A stretch of 64,000 bases of DNA from an uncultured Bacteroidales bacterium (GCA_934695325.1 CAKUVD010000010.1:62001-126000); one strand, 5' to 3'. Positions 18,883 through 26,750 are shown, numbered from the stretch's first letter. Program-made: numbers and translations. The notes: generated from the sequence alone by a model not told the origin.

Positions 18883-20179
18883 TGTAACTTTTACCGAACA
18901 ATTGTTTGAAGACATCCCTGTAGGCCAAATAATACGTTTTCATCCGAGCGACCTTTTCTTCCGATACATCTCCGCCATAGTTGCTTCGGTTCGCCAGCAT
19001 ATTATCAAAATAGCGGGCCTGCCGCATCATAGTGGATTCACACAGATCCTCCCAATCCATCCCCATATCATTCAGCAGTCCAGGCAAATCCACATATTCC
19101 GACAATTTCTTTCGCCACCACCCGAAATCAGAAGAATCCCTCCAATAAATTCCAGAGGAAAGAATTCTTTTCAATGCTGAACAATCTTCTCTCGAGACAT
19201 CTACAGGGGCACAAAAGTCCATCCTGACATCAGCCGACAATTTGTACTTGAACGGAGAGCGGAACGAATTGTTTTCCGCGGCATATATCAGGATATTGTC
19301 ATCAGCAGCGGAGCCATCATTCTTCCATTCCAGATGCTGGATTATACGTTTAGTATATACCCTCTCTCCGACTCTGCCATACGTGACAGAAAGGCTGTAC
19401 GGCGTAACCATCCGGCTTTTTTCAGAAAAGTTCCTGACGTATTCTGAATACCTGTCCTCCATATCCAGAACCTCGATTCCGACGATATTGCAAGCTTCGT
19501 CAATGTAGATTCTCCCTTCAGGACAACTTATCCTGCTATCCTTCCAAGAAACGCCGTCCCTGGTATGAAACTTGACGACACGTGAGCAAGCGATGTCTGA
19601 GGAATTTTCGTCATATTCATAATCGAACTGCTGGACTCGTTTAGGATTAAGTGGAGACCACAGTTCCAGCGATCGCTTTTTATTCAAGACAGACAAGTCG
19701 AAAGAATCATAATAGCTGATACTGAACTCATCTCTCTTGTTTCGCCCGCTGACGGAAAACAGCGGGTTCACTTCATTGCTCCACGGATACAGGGTTTCAG
19801 ACACGAATGAGTCTGCAAAACCTATATTCTCAAGCCGATTCGGATCATCCCAGTAAAACTTCTCAGGTTTCTGCGTAAAGTCCGACGAGAGCAACGTCCC
19901 CACACCGGCCTGAATCTCACGATACCGACCATCGCTCGAGACTGTCCTGACGACCATTATCTCAGCAGCATAGTCACGCCAATAGTTTTCTGCAAACTTT
20001 TTCGCAGCCTTCTTGACCAATGCCCGAGGAGACAGTTCTGCAGTGATGACTGATTCACGAAGGCTGTCCTCCCCGCTATCGGCAAGGAGGGCAGAATACG
20101 AGGCGTCTACATCTTCGGCATTGACAATGGCACCTATCACGACTAAAAAGTTCAATAACATCTCTAACCTCATAATCAT
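18872..20179 (-). CDS. Exported protein of unknown function, carboxypeptidase-regulatory/DUF5686-like features
   Basis: 435 residues with a hydrophobic N-terminal stretch (MLLNFLVVIGAIVNAEDV) that can act as a signal peptide. The segment LSPRALVKKAAKKFAENYW recalls the helical linker after the carboxypeptidase-like regulatory domain in many Bacteroidetes exported proteins, where a run of the type I..A...I..NYP precedes a beta-rich domain. The rest (YYDSFDLSVL, IYIDEACNIVGIEVLDMEDRY, RVYTKRIIQHLEW) looks like antiparallel beta structure. No catalytic residues were recognised. It overlaps the beta-propeller gene that follows and belongs to the same accessory island. Function is not assigned. 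Confidence 0.7.
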   Translation of the reverse strand: MIMRLEMLLNFLVVIGAIVNAEDVDASYSALLADSGEDSLRESVITAELSPRALVKKAAKKFAENYWRDYAAEIMVVRTVSSDGRYREIQAGVGTLLSSDFTQKPEKFYWDDPNRLENIGFADSFVSETLYPWSNEVNPLFSVSGRNKRDEFSISYYDSFDLSVLNKKRSLELWSPLNPKRVQQFDYEYDENSSDIACSRVVKFHTRDGVSWKDSRISCPEGRIYIDEACNIVGIEVLDMEDRYSEYVRNFSEKSRMVTPYSLSVTYGRVGERVYTKRIIQHLEWKNDGSAADDNILIYAAENNSFRSPFKYKLSADVRMDFCAPVDVSREDCSALKRILSSGIYWRDSSDFGWWRKKLSEYVDLPGLLNDMGMDWEDLCESTMMRQARYFDNMLANRSNYGGDVSEEKVARMKTYYLAYRDVFKQLFGKSYNEE

Positions 20180-20194
20180 CTATGAAACAAAACT

Positions 20195-20332
20195 TCACAC
20201 AACAGTTTGTACGCATACACCTTTTTTCGGTATACTTAATGGTCCAAAATCACGAATTGTCCAATGAGGTTCTTCCGAACCAGGCATAGATATACACCCT
20301 AAGTCAATCTTATCAAAAATCGAATCGAGCAT
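20195..20332 (-). pseudogene. Relic resembling part of an S26 signal peptidase
   Basis: A 45-residue open frame contains WTIRDFGPLSIPKKG, which is close to the RDNFGPLWIPKKG segment I know from Bacteroidetes type I (S26) signal peptidases. The catalytic Ser and Lys regions and the membrane anchor are absent, so if the likeness is real this is only a fragment. It lies between the broken beta-propeller gene and the DUF5686-like gene. The alternative is a small unrelated peptide gene. The family call rests on one short motif. Confidence 0.35.
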
Positions 20333-20334
20333 TT

Positions 20335-20884
20335 CTAATTAGGATTTTCTGATATTTCAAGTTTCCTATATTGCCTCCAGTCTTTGGATTTATATAATAA
20401 CCACTGCTTCAGGCAGGATATAGACAGAATATACATTCTCAAGATCCTTTTTGCTCAAGAAGTCTCCATTCTTGTCATACTCCAGGATACGCTTTGACGC
20501 ACCGTCACCGACATACATTCGCCCCGTGCTTCTGTCTTTTGCAAGACTTGTAGGCATAATATATTCACCTGGCCCTCTTCCGGCTCGTCCTATCCGTCCA
20601 AGCGCTCTCCCGTTTTCTGATGAAACAGAATAGATGGAACCGTCAAGATATAGGAACAACGTATCTCCCGACATATTGTCATATGAGACACTTGAAAAAA
20701 CCGCAGAGTCGGGAGAGTTTAGTTCAACGATGGAAACCACATCTGCGATTTCATTAAGGGAAAGTTTCTTGGGAGAGCTTGACACTGCCTTCTCGACATC
20801 AATTCTGTATATTTGTCCACCATGCGTGGAGCAGGATGCAGCCAGAACTATGACGACGGCTAAACTCATGATAATTTTTCTCAT
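20335..20884 (-). pseudogene. Truncated 6-bladed beta-propeller lipoprotein gene
   Basis: The intact frame (20390-20884) gives only 164 residues: a lipoprotein signal (VIVLAASC), IYRIDVEKA, the start of blade one and the hallmark GRIGRAGRGPGEY with DKNGDFLSK. Full family members are about 380 residues. Immediately after the stop, the +1 frame reads YKSKDWRQYRKLEISENPN and stops, which looks like the usual C-terminal end of these proteins. About 200 residues are therefore missing and the remaining tail is out of frame: an internal deletion plus a frameshift. The N-terminal part could still be made and lipidated. Confidence 0.7.
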
Positions 20885-20886
20885 AG

Positions 20887-21006
20887 TTAAAAAGGATTGA
20901 CAGATTTACATTTCCCGTCTTTCAAGGTTATTCTATATGGATAGATTCCCTCTGTATATCCAAATGTATGAAATATATTTGTACTGTCCAAATAAACATT
21001 ATTCCG
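20887..21006 (-). pseudogene. C-terminal gene relic B (NNVYLDSTNIFHTFGY-type)
   Basis: An open stretch on the minus strand reads NNVYLDSTNIFHTFGY followed by TEGIYPYRITLKDGKCK and SVNPF before a stop at 20887, two bases from the ATG of the truncated propeller gene. It is the longer sister of relic A. Its upstream part overlaps the last codons of the DUF4221-like gene in another frame, so the rest of the original gene was probably replaced. The segment also holds TTTG, 20 bases, TACATTTG, so it may now serve as the promoter of the gene that follows. Confidence 0.45.
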
Positions 21007-22135
21007 AAATTCTATACTTCAGAAATGTCACGTGATCTGCATCTGAAGTCACATCCCTCGTAGCGACAAAACCATCATGTGTCGGGAATATACCGCGAAC
21101 TTCTCCATTTACGAACCGCTCACTGCCGACAAGATTGAAATCCTCATCATATATGCAGACTTCCTTATCATACCCTGTCTGTTTTCTCTTATCAAGCGAA
21201 TAGGTATAGCAGCGGCTGAACAAGCGACTCTTTGAATGATAGCATAGAGGGCCATAAAATGCGGTCTCGCGTCTCAAGGCCGAAAGATTCTCATAACTCG
21301 CCACCTCCTGTGCCGCAGGGGCAGGCATCTTCTCCGCATCTTCCGGAGAGATGTCCTTCTCCAGAACCATCTCGCCGGATTTCAGATCATAGACATACAC
21401 GGAGTGATCTGCCATATATGTGACATATAAGAATTTGCCCTTCACGAGATGATACGGAATCATCATATCGAAATAGTACACTCCATCAGAATATCTCAGT
21501 GCACCCTCCAGAGCCGCGACCTCGCCGTCCCACATTCTCGTCTCAAGATTGTATATCCAATGGCGAGGACCATCCGACTCCGGTCTCTCGATTGAATAAC
21601 GCGTCCCGGGGCACATAACCAGACAAATCTTTCCGGCACCCATATAATCAGAATGACCCCCACCTCCTGTCAGTTCTGCGCCAAGCAGTTCAGGCGCCCA
21701 CCTCTCACATATTCTTCCAGTTCCGTCGCTCAGAACTATCGCCCCTCCAGGAGCCGTGACCAGCAATATGCTGTCCCTCGACAACACCTGATAATCTATT
21801 ATTTCTCGGGAGCGCAAGATATTCGGGTCATAGACAATGCTTTTAGTGTGAACGCCCGAATCAATGTCATAAACGGACAATCTCAATGGATCCAGGGCGC
21901 TGAAGCAATAGAGTTCTGACCCAACAGTCTGAATTTGCGTATACACGTTATATTCCTTCTCCGGGACATCACAAACGACAGAATCCGAAAGCACCAGCGA
22001 ATACTCGCCTGTGCTGACATTCCGCTCCGGAATCAGATAATCCTCCATCGAAATCTTCTTATGTCCATCTCCGGAACAACCTATGCTCATACAGGTCAGA
22101 AAACTAATGGCAACAGCAAATAATACTTTTTTCAT
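20999..22135 (-). CDS. DUF4221-like lipoprotein
   Basis: 378 residues with a lipoprotein signal (FLTCMSIGC). The central and C-terminal pattern is that of DUF4221 proteins, beta-propeller-like lipoproteins of Bacteroidetes: SVYDIDSGVHTKSI, HSVYVYDLKSGEMVLE and especially ETAFYGPLCYHSKSRLFSRCYTY, which has a close counterpart in the protein encoded at 22670-23854. No enzymatic motif is visible. The function of the family is unknown; surface or periplasmic location is inferred from the lipobox. It has its own promoter motif at 22158-22188 and a stop that overlaps relic B. Confidence 0.75.
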   Translation of the reverse strand: MKKVLFAVAISFLTCMSIGCSGDGHKKISMEDYLIPERNVSTGEYSLVLSDSVVCDVPEKEYNVYTQIQTVGSELYCFSALDPLRLSVYDIDSGVHTKSIVYDPNILRSREIIDYQVLSRDSILLVTAPGGAIVLSDGTGRICERWAPELLGAELTGGGGHSDYMGAGKICLVMCPGTRYSIERPESDGPRHWIYNLETRMWDGEVAALEGALRYSDGVYYFDMMIPYHLVKGKFLYVTYMADHSVYVYDLKSGEMVLEKDISPEDAEKMPAPAAQEVASYENLSALRRETAFYGPLCYHSKSRLFSRCYTYSLDKRKQTGYDKEVCIYDEDFNLVGSERFVNGEVRGIFPTHDGFVATRDVTSDADHVTFLKYRISE

Positions 22136-22157
22136 AGAATTGACATCATTGTTTCTT

Positions 22158-22188
22158 CAAATATATATAACATACCGCAAATCACAAA
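22158..22188 (-). promoter_or_regulatory. Promoter of the DUF4221-like gene
   Basis: Minus strand TTTG (22188-22185), 19 bases, TATATTTG (22165-22158), a full match to the Bacteroidetes consensus, 23 bases before the ATG at 22135. Confidence 0.6.
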
Positions 22189-22211
22189 TAGAACGTTCAT
22201 AATTTTTCTCG

Positions 22212-22673
22212 TCATAGGACTTCAAGCCAGCGTGGTTTACCTCTAAGATATCTCAATTCTAGATATATCGACGTTCCATTACCAAAATACATTTTCAAAG
22301 GATGAGAAAACCCCGTACGATATTTGTAAATATGTTGTCGATTATCAAACAGGCAATTGAATTCCCGTTTTATTTTTGAGAGGCACTTTTTTATATCATC
22401 CTCAAAAAAAGCACTCTCAACCCCTACCAGAACTATGGTATAATTGTCCTTCATATCAATGGTTTCAATATATGATAAGCAATCACCTAAACAGCTTTTG
22501 CAGCCTTGTAAAGGGACTATAATGTAAGTCGATTCGGACGAAGAAACATCAATTCCAAACTCTACGTTGAAATAACGCTTCGCATTGTTATAGTACTCAT
22601 CATTAATCTTCACACCTGAACAGGCCTGTAACAACAAAAACAGCAGGATTGCGATTTGATGATATTTCATCAT
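22212..22673 (-). CDS. Small thioredoxin-fold-like lipoprotein
   Basis: 153 residues from the ATG at 22673, which overlaps the stop of the upstream gene as ATGA. A start at 22718 would put 15 residues before the signal peptide and was rejected. The signal ends in the lipobox LLLQACSG. The segment IIVPLQGCKSCLGDCLSYI has a C-x2-C pair at the end of a beta strand and before a helix, followed by YTIVLVGVES, which is how thioredoxin-like domains begin. A role as a periplasmic thiol protein is plausible for an island encoding a Cys-rich NVEALA-like peptide, but this is inference. The gene is AT-rich compared with the housekeeping genes. Confidence 0.6.
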   Translation of the reverse strand: MMKYHQIAILLFLLLQACSGVKINDEYYNNAKRYFNVEFGIDVSSSESTYIIVPLQGCKSCLGDCLSYIETIDMKDNYTIVLVGVESAFFEDDIKKCLSKIKREFNCLFDNRQHIYKYRTGFSHPLKMYFGNGTSIYLELRYLRGKPRWLEVL

Positions 22674-23854
22674 ATCTCTATTTTTAGTTTTTTGAATACA
22701 ATAGAATCTCTTCCGCATAACCTGTTCGTCAATAAAATTCCATCACTTAATGCCCAATAACCATTAAAACAAACAGTCCCCTTCGGCAAGATAACTTCAG
22801 TTACGACACAAAAATTTTCATCAAAAACAATAACAGATACATCCCGATCAGCATCGGCACAAGGATTCCCCTCATCATCAAACAATTCAGTTTCGTGATA
22901 AACAATTCTTGAATATGCCTTACTTTTCTTATGCGACATAATTGGCCCATAAAAGGGAGTGGATTGCCGGAAGTCCCAACTCTTCTGACAAGAATCCCAA
23001 GCCACCATTTTCTTCGGTTTTGGAAACAACGTTTCTACACCGGTCTTTATCCTATATTGTCCTTTATAAGACAATGTCGTTTTGTCATATACTCCAACAT
23101 TATGTTCCATTGGAAAGGAGACTATGACCAGACTATCCGACAAACAGACATACGGTTGTTCCAAATCATATGGGAATCCATACCCACGTTTCATAGAACC
23201 AAATTCTTCCTTATTACAAAAGAATGCATTCCATTTATCTGTCTTAAGAGAAAATACTCCTACTCTATTTAGTTTCCTCATTTTAGAATATAATCCGTAA
23301 GGATCAATTCCATCATATATAGTACCGTCATCTGACACAACAGGTTTAAATGCCGCCAAAAAGGAACACAGCATGAAATCCTCATTACGGTATCTATGGC
23401 CTTTGAAATAATGTATGCTTGTATTCTTGCCGCACATTCTATTTGTTATATTTCCAGTGCTATCTAAAAGTACGAATCCTGTTGGATTATTTTGCCCAAG
23501 ACAAATACTATCTTTTGATATCACAGACAACCCAGATGCACCCCCTTGGATTAGTGCTGAATCAATGAAGATCCGTGATTCCAAATTCCTTTTACCGATA
23601 TTAAGGATCTCTATAATATTTGGATGATCTATGCTAATACCATAGAATAATGAATCCGCATACAAAAATGTCGAATGATAATAGTCCTGACCAATGCTAT
23701 CTGTTTTGACGACAATATCGTCAGAAAATGTAAGCCCGGAATCCGTGATGCCGATAACAGCACCTGTACCAGAGTCTTCAAAAGCTCTGGTACAGGACAT
23801 ACCGATTACAAGGTTCAGCAAAGTTACAAATCCAAATTTTGTAATTTTACTCAT
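22670..23854 (-). CDS. DUF4221-like lipoprotein, paralogue
   Basis: 394 residues with a signal peptide ending in VIGMSC. It shares with the 20999-22135 protein the order of motifs, including FRQSTPFYGPIMSHKKSKAYSRIVYHE and the KLKIEI type ending. It lies one base after the NVEALA-like gene and is coupled to the thioredoxin-like gene by an ATGA overlap, so NVEALA-like peptide, this protein and the thiol protein form one unit. Base composition is distinctly AT-rich, with many AAT, TAT and ATA codons, unlike the neighbouring chromosomal genes. That is compatible with transfer or with relaxed selection. Function unknown. Confidence 0.75.
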   Translation of the reverse strand: MSKITKFGFVTLLNLVIGMSCTRAFEDSGTGAVIGITDSGLTFSDDIVVKTDSIGQDYYHSTFLYADSLFYGISIDHPNIIEILNIGKRNLESRIFIDSALIQGGASGLSVISKDSICLGQNNPTGFVLLDSTGNITNRMCGKNTSIHYFKGHRYRNEDFMLCSFLAAFKPVVSDDGTIYDGIDPYGLYSKMRKLNRVGVFSLKTDKWNAFFCNKEEFGSMKRGYGFPYDLEQPYVCLSDSLVIVSFPMEHNVGVYDKTTLSYKGQYRIKTGVETLFPKPKKMVAWDSCQKSWDFRQSTPFYGPIMSHKKSKAYSRIVYHETELFDDEGNPCADADRDVSVIVFDENFCVVTEVILPKGTVCFNGYWALSDGILLTNRLCGRDSIVFKKLKIEI

Positions 23855-23855
23855 A

Positions 23856-24116
23856 TTAGAGATTTATATCACCCATGCCAGGGAGTGTTGTTTCAGCACC
23901 ATTACACAGAGAAGTTTTTGATGTTATATCTCCAACTCGGCAAGCCGAATGAAACATATTTTTCACACATACGCACCTTAATGGTGTATTTCCACCAGAA
24001 TACTCTGCAACCCATTTGCCTGAGTCATACTGGGCTTTAGCCTCTCCTTGACCGATTATGATAGTCGCACCAACAACAGTCAGTATTGCGACACCAATAA
24101 AAACAATTTTTTTCAT
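23856..24116 (-). CDS. NVEALA-like small exported peptide
   Basis: 86 residues from MKKIVFIG (an ATG at 24125 adds three residues). The N-terminus is a strong hydrophobic signal (GVAILTVVGATIII) followed by EAKAQ. The mature part has cysteines in the order RCVCV, SACR and SLCNG, four in all. NVEALA proteins are short exported Cys-containing peptides of gut Bacteroidetes with this kind of MKK leader and hydrophobic stretch, encoded just upstream of beta-propeller and DUF4221 lipoproteins, exactly as here. The literal NVEALA motif is replaced by GEAKAQ, so this is a diverged or related family. Possible role: secreted substrate or signal for the neighbouring lipoproteins (inference). Confidence 0.65.
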   Translation of the reverse strand: MKKIVFIGVAILTVVGATIIIGQGEAKAQYDSGKWVAEYSGGNTPLRCVCVKNMFHSACRVGDITSKTSLCNGAETTLPGMGDINL

Positions 24117-24159
24117 GGTACTCATTTTTTTATTGTTATTGAAACCACTCTTGGTTTAT

Positions 24160-24167
24160 CAAAATTA
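24160..24167 (-). promoter_or_regulatory. Candidate -7 box before the NVEALA-like gene
   Basis: Minus strand TAATTTTG lies between the DUF3244 stop codon and the NVEALA-like start, with a small inverted repeat (AACCA/TGGTT) just downstream at about 24145-24158. It would allow expression separate from the DUF3244 gene. Confidence 0.35.
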
Positions 24168-24168
24168 T

Positions 24169-24595
24169 TTATTTAAGGAATACACCCTCGGCATATATAT
24201 AATATGAGTCAATTACGACCCAGTATCTTCCGGACAGCTCCGGAAGAGATAGCCTGGCTACCGGAAAAAAGTCGGAATTGTAAGATTCTTCGGTGACGAC
24301 TTCGTTTCTGGAATCCAGTATATAGATATTAGTCTCGCCTGTATCATATAGGTACACCTCAAGAGTTCCGATCTGTGAATCCACGTAGGCCGATACATCA
24401 GCACCGAACTGCCGGTCTTTCTTTGGTCTATTAATACGATCTTTGTTTAGAATGACCTCTTTCGTCCCTCCATCTTTAGGTGGCTCTCCGGCGGTACTTG
24501 TCGGTGGATTTACTGGCTCAGAAGCAGTCATTTCTGTAACACCTGCAATCAAAAGAAGACTTGCAGCAGCAAAAAAATGAAATTAGTCTGTTCAT
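24169..24595 (-). pseudogene. DUF3244 exported protein with signal peptide out of frame (A7/T7 tract)
   Basis: The mature region is a clear DUF3244 beta-sandwich: DVSAYVDSQIGTLEVYLYDT, ETNIYILDSRNEVVTEESY and ELSGRYWVVIDSYYIYAEG. An ATG at 24595 begins MNRLISFF, but after a run of seven T (minus strand; plus A7 at 24571-24577) the frame is wrong. Removing one T gives MNRLISFFAAASLLLIAGV, a perfect signal peptide that joins the mature frame. The total length is 142 codons plus one base, consistent with a single insertion. It is either a phase-variable slippage tract, a recent mutation or a sequencing error. It is first gene after the shared control region. Confidence 0.7.
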
Positions 24596-24629
24596 AATAT
24601 ATGGTTTAAAGTTGTTTGTTTTCCGAAGG

Positions 24630-24661
24630 CAAAGTTACCTATGCAAAAGTTTTACAGCAAA
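24630..24661 (-). promoter_or_regulatory. Promoter of the DUF3244 / NVEALA-like operon
   Basis: Minus strand TTTG (24661-24658), 20 bases, TAACTTTG (24637-24630), then the ATG 35 bases on. One of the 12-bp direct repeats lies between the two boxes and another directly upstream of the -33 box. Confidence 0.55.
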
Positions 24662-24762
24662 ATAAAAAGTTTTACAAGTCATCATCATAAGTGCATATTA
24701 ATAAATATCTTATAAGCATCGAACTAAAATATTTTCAGAACCACCTCTTGAAAAGTTTTACA
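24645..24762. promoter_or_regulatory. Three direct repeats AAAAGTTTTACA, candidate operators
   Basis: The 12-mer AAAAGTTTTACA occurs without mismatch at 24645-24656, 24665-24676 and 24751-24762. The first two are exactly 20 bases apart, about two helical turns, and sit on and beside the -33 box of the minus-strand operon. The third lies about 45 bases upstream of the -33 box of the plus-strand regulator gene. Spacing and placement suggest binding sites for a dimeric regulator acting on both divergent promoters, most simply the TPR-HTH protein encoded alongside. Confidence 0.5.
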
Positions 24763-24807
24763 AACACGAAATAAGTATGTTCTAATGGCAGAAAATGACA
24801 GAATGTC

Positions 24808-24838
24808 TTGCCGGACAAAAAGAGTTTATCTATTTTTG
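24808..24838 (+). promoter_or_regulatory. Promoter of the TPR-HTH regulator
   Basis: TTG (24808-24810), 20 bases, TATTTTTG (24831-24838), then ATG at 24861. Both boxes and the spacing fit the Bacteroidetes consensus. Confidence 0.5.
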
Positions 24839-24860
24839 CCTACATCAATGAAAGATTTAT

Positions 24861-26516
24861 ATGCACCAACTATTCAAGTTCATAATTCCTCTGATGACAA
24901 TGTTTCTCATCAGTTGTTCTGCAGACAAAACAAATGCAAGTCTTGATGACATTTCAAGTTTTTTAGACAATGAACCGGAAAGAGCAATAAACGAACTCCA
25001 AAGACTGCGTCACGAGATTAACTCCCCTGCGGAAAATGCAAAATATGCGTTGCTTATGTCTATGGCAATGGATCGCAGCGGAATAGACTACACCTCAGAC
25101 TCATTGACTGCAGCAGCATTGGCGTATTATGAAAGATATGGTTCAGATGATGAAAAACTTAAGGCATACTACTTCCACTCACAGGTATTCTACAATGCTG
25201 GTAATGATAGCCTTGCAATGAGATTTCTGGTCAAGGCAGAGCACTTGGCGCCTACAATCAAAGACCATATTTCTCTGGGCAGAGTTTATGCCGTTTGCTC
25301 AAACATCTACTATTCCATGATAGATTCCAAGAAAAGTCTTGAATACGCAAAGAAAGCGTTAGAACAGTATGAACTGGCAAAAGACAAAGCCAGAATCATT
25401 TCTGCGGAAATTCGCATGATAGACTGTTACTTGATAGCCGACAAACCTGACTCGGCAAAAATATATCTGGATAAAGTGCATGATAAAATAGAAGATCTGG
25501 ATGAAAAGACAGAAGTTGACTTCTGTGAGAACAAACTCTTATATGACAGATACTATAGATTGGACTCCCTGTGTTCTGATATAAACAAATATTTCAGGGC
25601 CTGTCCACACGACAGAATTGATTGGAAACTTGTTGCAAATTGCTACATTGCGATAGGCAAAGCCAATGAAGCAATTGTCGCGCTCAACAATTTTTCATGT
25701 CTCCATCCGGAATACAAAAACAACGTGTCATATTATAGCCTCAGAGCTGAAGCCTATGATTCATTAGGTGAATTCAGACAAGCATATCTTTGCCACAAAA
25801 AATATAGCCATCTGTCAGATTCCATCAGTCTATCTATATACAGCCAGGATACCAAATATCTCAAGGAACGATATGACAGGGAAGTTTTTCTGCAGAACAA
25901 GAAGTTGCACTTTCTTCGCATAAGCCTATCTTTCAGCATAGGAGTCATCTTACTTATTTCCGGCATATTGTACTTTCATAAAAAGGCCAAGTCATACAAA
26001 CATGATAGCGAGGATATCTCAAGAAAGTATGAAATTCTCCTTTCCGAAAAGACTGAACTGGAGAACACCATTGCTGACAATAATAACCGCAGTAGAATTG
26101 GTCAGAAAATAATAAAAGAACGGATAGGCATCCTGAATACAGTCATTTCAGGCTATCTTAATAACAACGGAAAAGACATCGGAGTCAAAGCCACCAATGC
26201 CATAAACAAATTAACAAAAAGTAGAGAGGACTTTCAAGAATCCATAAGAGACAATTTCAATCTTCTGTACCCTGAATTCATAAGTCTCCTGCAACAGAAA
26301 GGCCTTAACGATGAAGAGATCACAATTTGTTGCCTATATTGCATCGGACTATCCGGGAAAGCTATAAAGTACTATACTGGAAATTCGCGCCACTATATAG
26401 AATGCCTGACCATCCGTGAGAAATTCGGCCTGAATGAGCACGACACCAACATCGGGCCATATCTGAGGAAGTTGCTCGCGGAACTGTACCCGAACACCAT
26501 TGGACAAGTCTCTTAA
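24861..26516 (+). CDS. Membrane-anchored TPR transcriptional regulator with C-terminal HTH
   Basis: 551 residues. A lipoprotein-like signal (LMTMFLISCSA) is followed by about 300 residues of tetratricopeptide-type helices (SLAMRFLVKAEHLAP, KKSLEYAKKALEQYELAKD, FRQAYLCHKKYSHLSDS). One TM helix follows near residues 350-370 (ISLSFSIGVILLISGILYF), then a coiled coil (about 380-410) and a C-terminal LuxR-like helix-turn-helix: GLNDEEITICCLYCIGLSGKAIKYYTG. This layout places the TPR sensor outside the inner membrane and the DNA-binding part in the cytoplasm. Proteins of this type are commonly divergent from NVEALA and DUF3244 operons in gut Bacteroidetes. It probably senses a peptide or lipoprotein and controls the minus-strand operon. 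Confidence 0.8.
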   Translation: MHQLFKFIIPLMTMFLISCSADKTNASLDDISSFLDNEPERAINELQRLRHEINSPAENAKYALLMSMAMDRSGIDYTSDSLTAAALAYYERYGSDDEKLKAYYFHSQVFYNAGNDSLAMRFLVKAEHLAPTIKDHISLGRVYAVCSNIYYSMIDSKKSLEYAKKALEQYELAKDKARIISAEIRMIDCYLIADKPDSAKIYLDKVHDKIEDLDEKTEVDFCENKLLYDRYYRLDSLCSDINKYFRACPHDRIDWKLVANCYIAIGKANEAIVALNNFSCLHPEYKNNVSYYSLRAEAYDSLGEFRQAYLCHKKYSHLSDSISLSIYSQDTKYLKERYDREVFLQNKKLHFLRISLSFSIGVILLISGILYFHKKAKSYKHDSEDISRKYEILLSEKTELENTIADNNNRSRIGQKIIKERIGILNTVISGYLNNNGKDIGVKATNAINKLTKSREDFQESIRDNFNLLYPEFISLLQQKGLNDEEITICCLYCIGLSGKAIKYYTGNSRHYIECLTIREKFGLNEHDTNIGPYLRKLLAELYPNTIGQVS

Positions 26517-26607
26517 AAAGTCACGGCCGAAACTTAATGCCAGCCGGAAAACACGAAACAATAGGAAATGCAATAGAGTCACAAGGTCTTCGCTGACTAT
26601 CAATGAA

Positions 26608-26651
26608 TTATGGATTCCAAAATCCTAAAGTGCGGACTTTGGAATCCATAA
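26608..26651. repeat. Inverted repeat, 14-bp perfect stem
   Basis: TTATGGATTCCAAA at 26608-26621 and its exact complement at 26638-26651, with a 16-base loop. It lies 92 bases after the TPR-HTH gene. No T-run follows on either strand, so it may be a Rho-independent stop of the U-poor kind, an RNA-stability hairpin or a protein site. Confidence 0.5.
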
Positions 26652-26684
26652 GTTGCTGGTAATCAATGATGACGCAGTTGGCGC

Positions 26685-26726
26685 AAAAACAGAAATCGTG
26701 GGCAACCATCCGGCCGCCCACGATTT
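26685..26726 (-). terminator. Intrinsic terminator of the phosphofructokinase gene
   Basis: Minus strand: AAATCGTGGGC (26726-26716), a 12-base loop, GCCCACGATTT (26703-26693), then a T-rich tail (CTGTTTTTGCGC). The stem is an 11-bp perfect match, 25 bases after the stop codon. Confidence 0.8.
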
Positions 26727-26750
26727 ATCATATAGTCCCATAAGGGAGAA

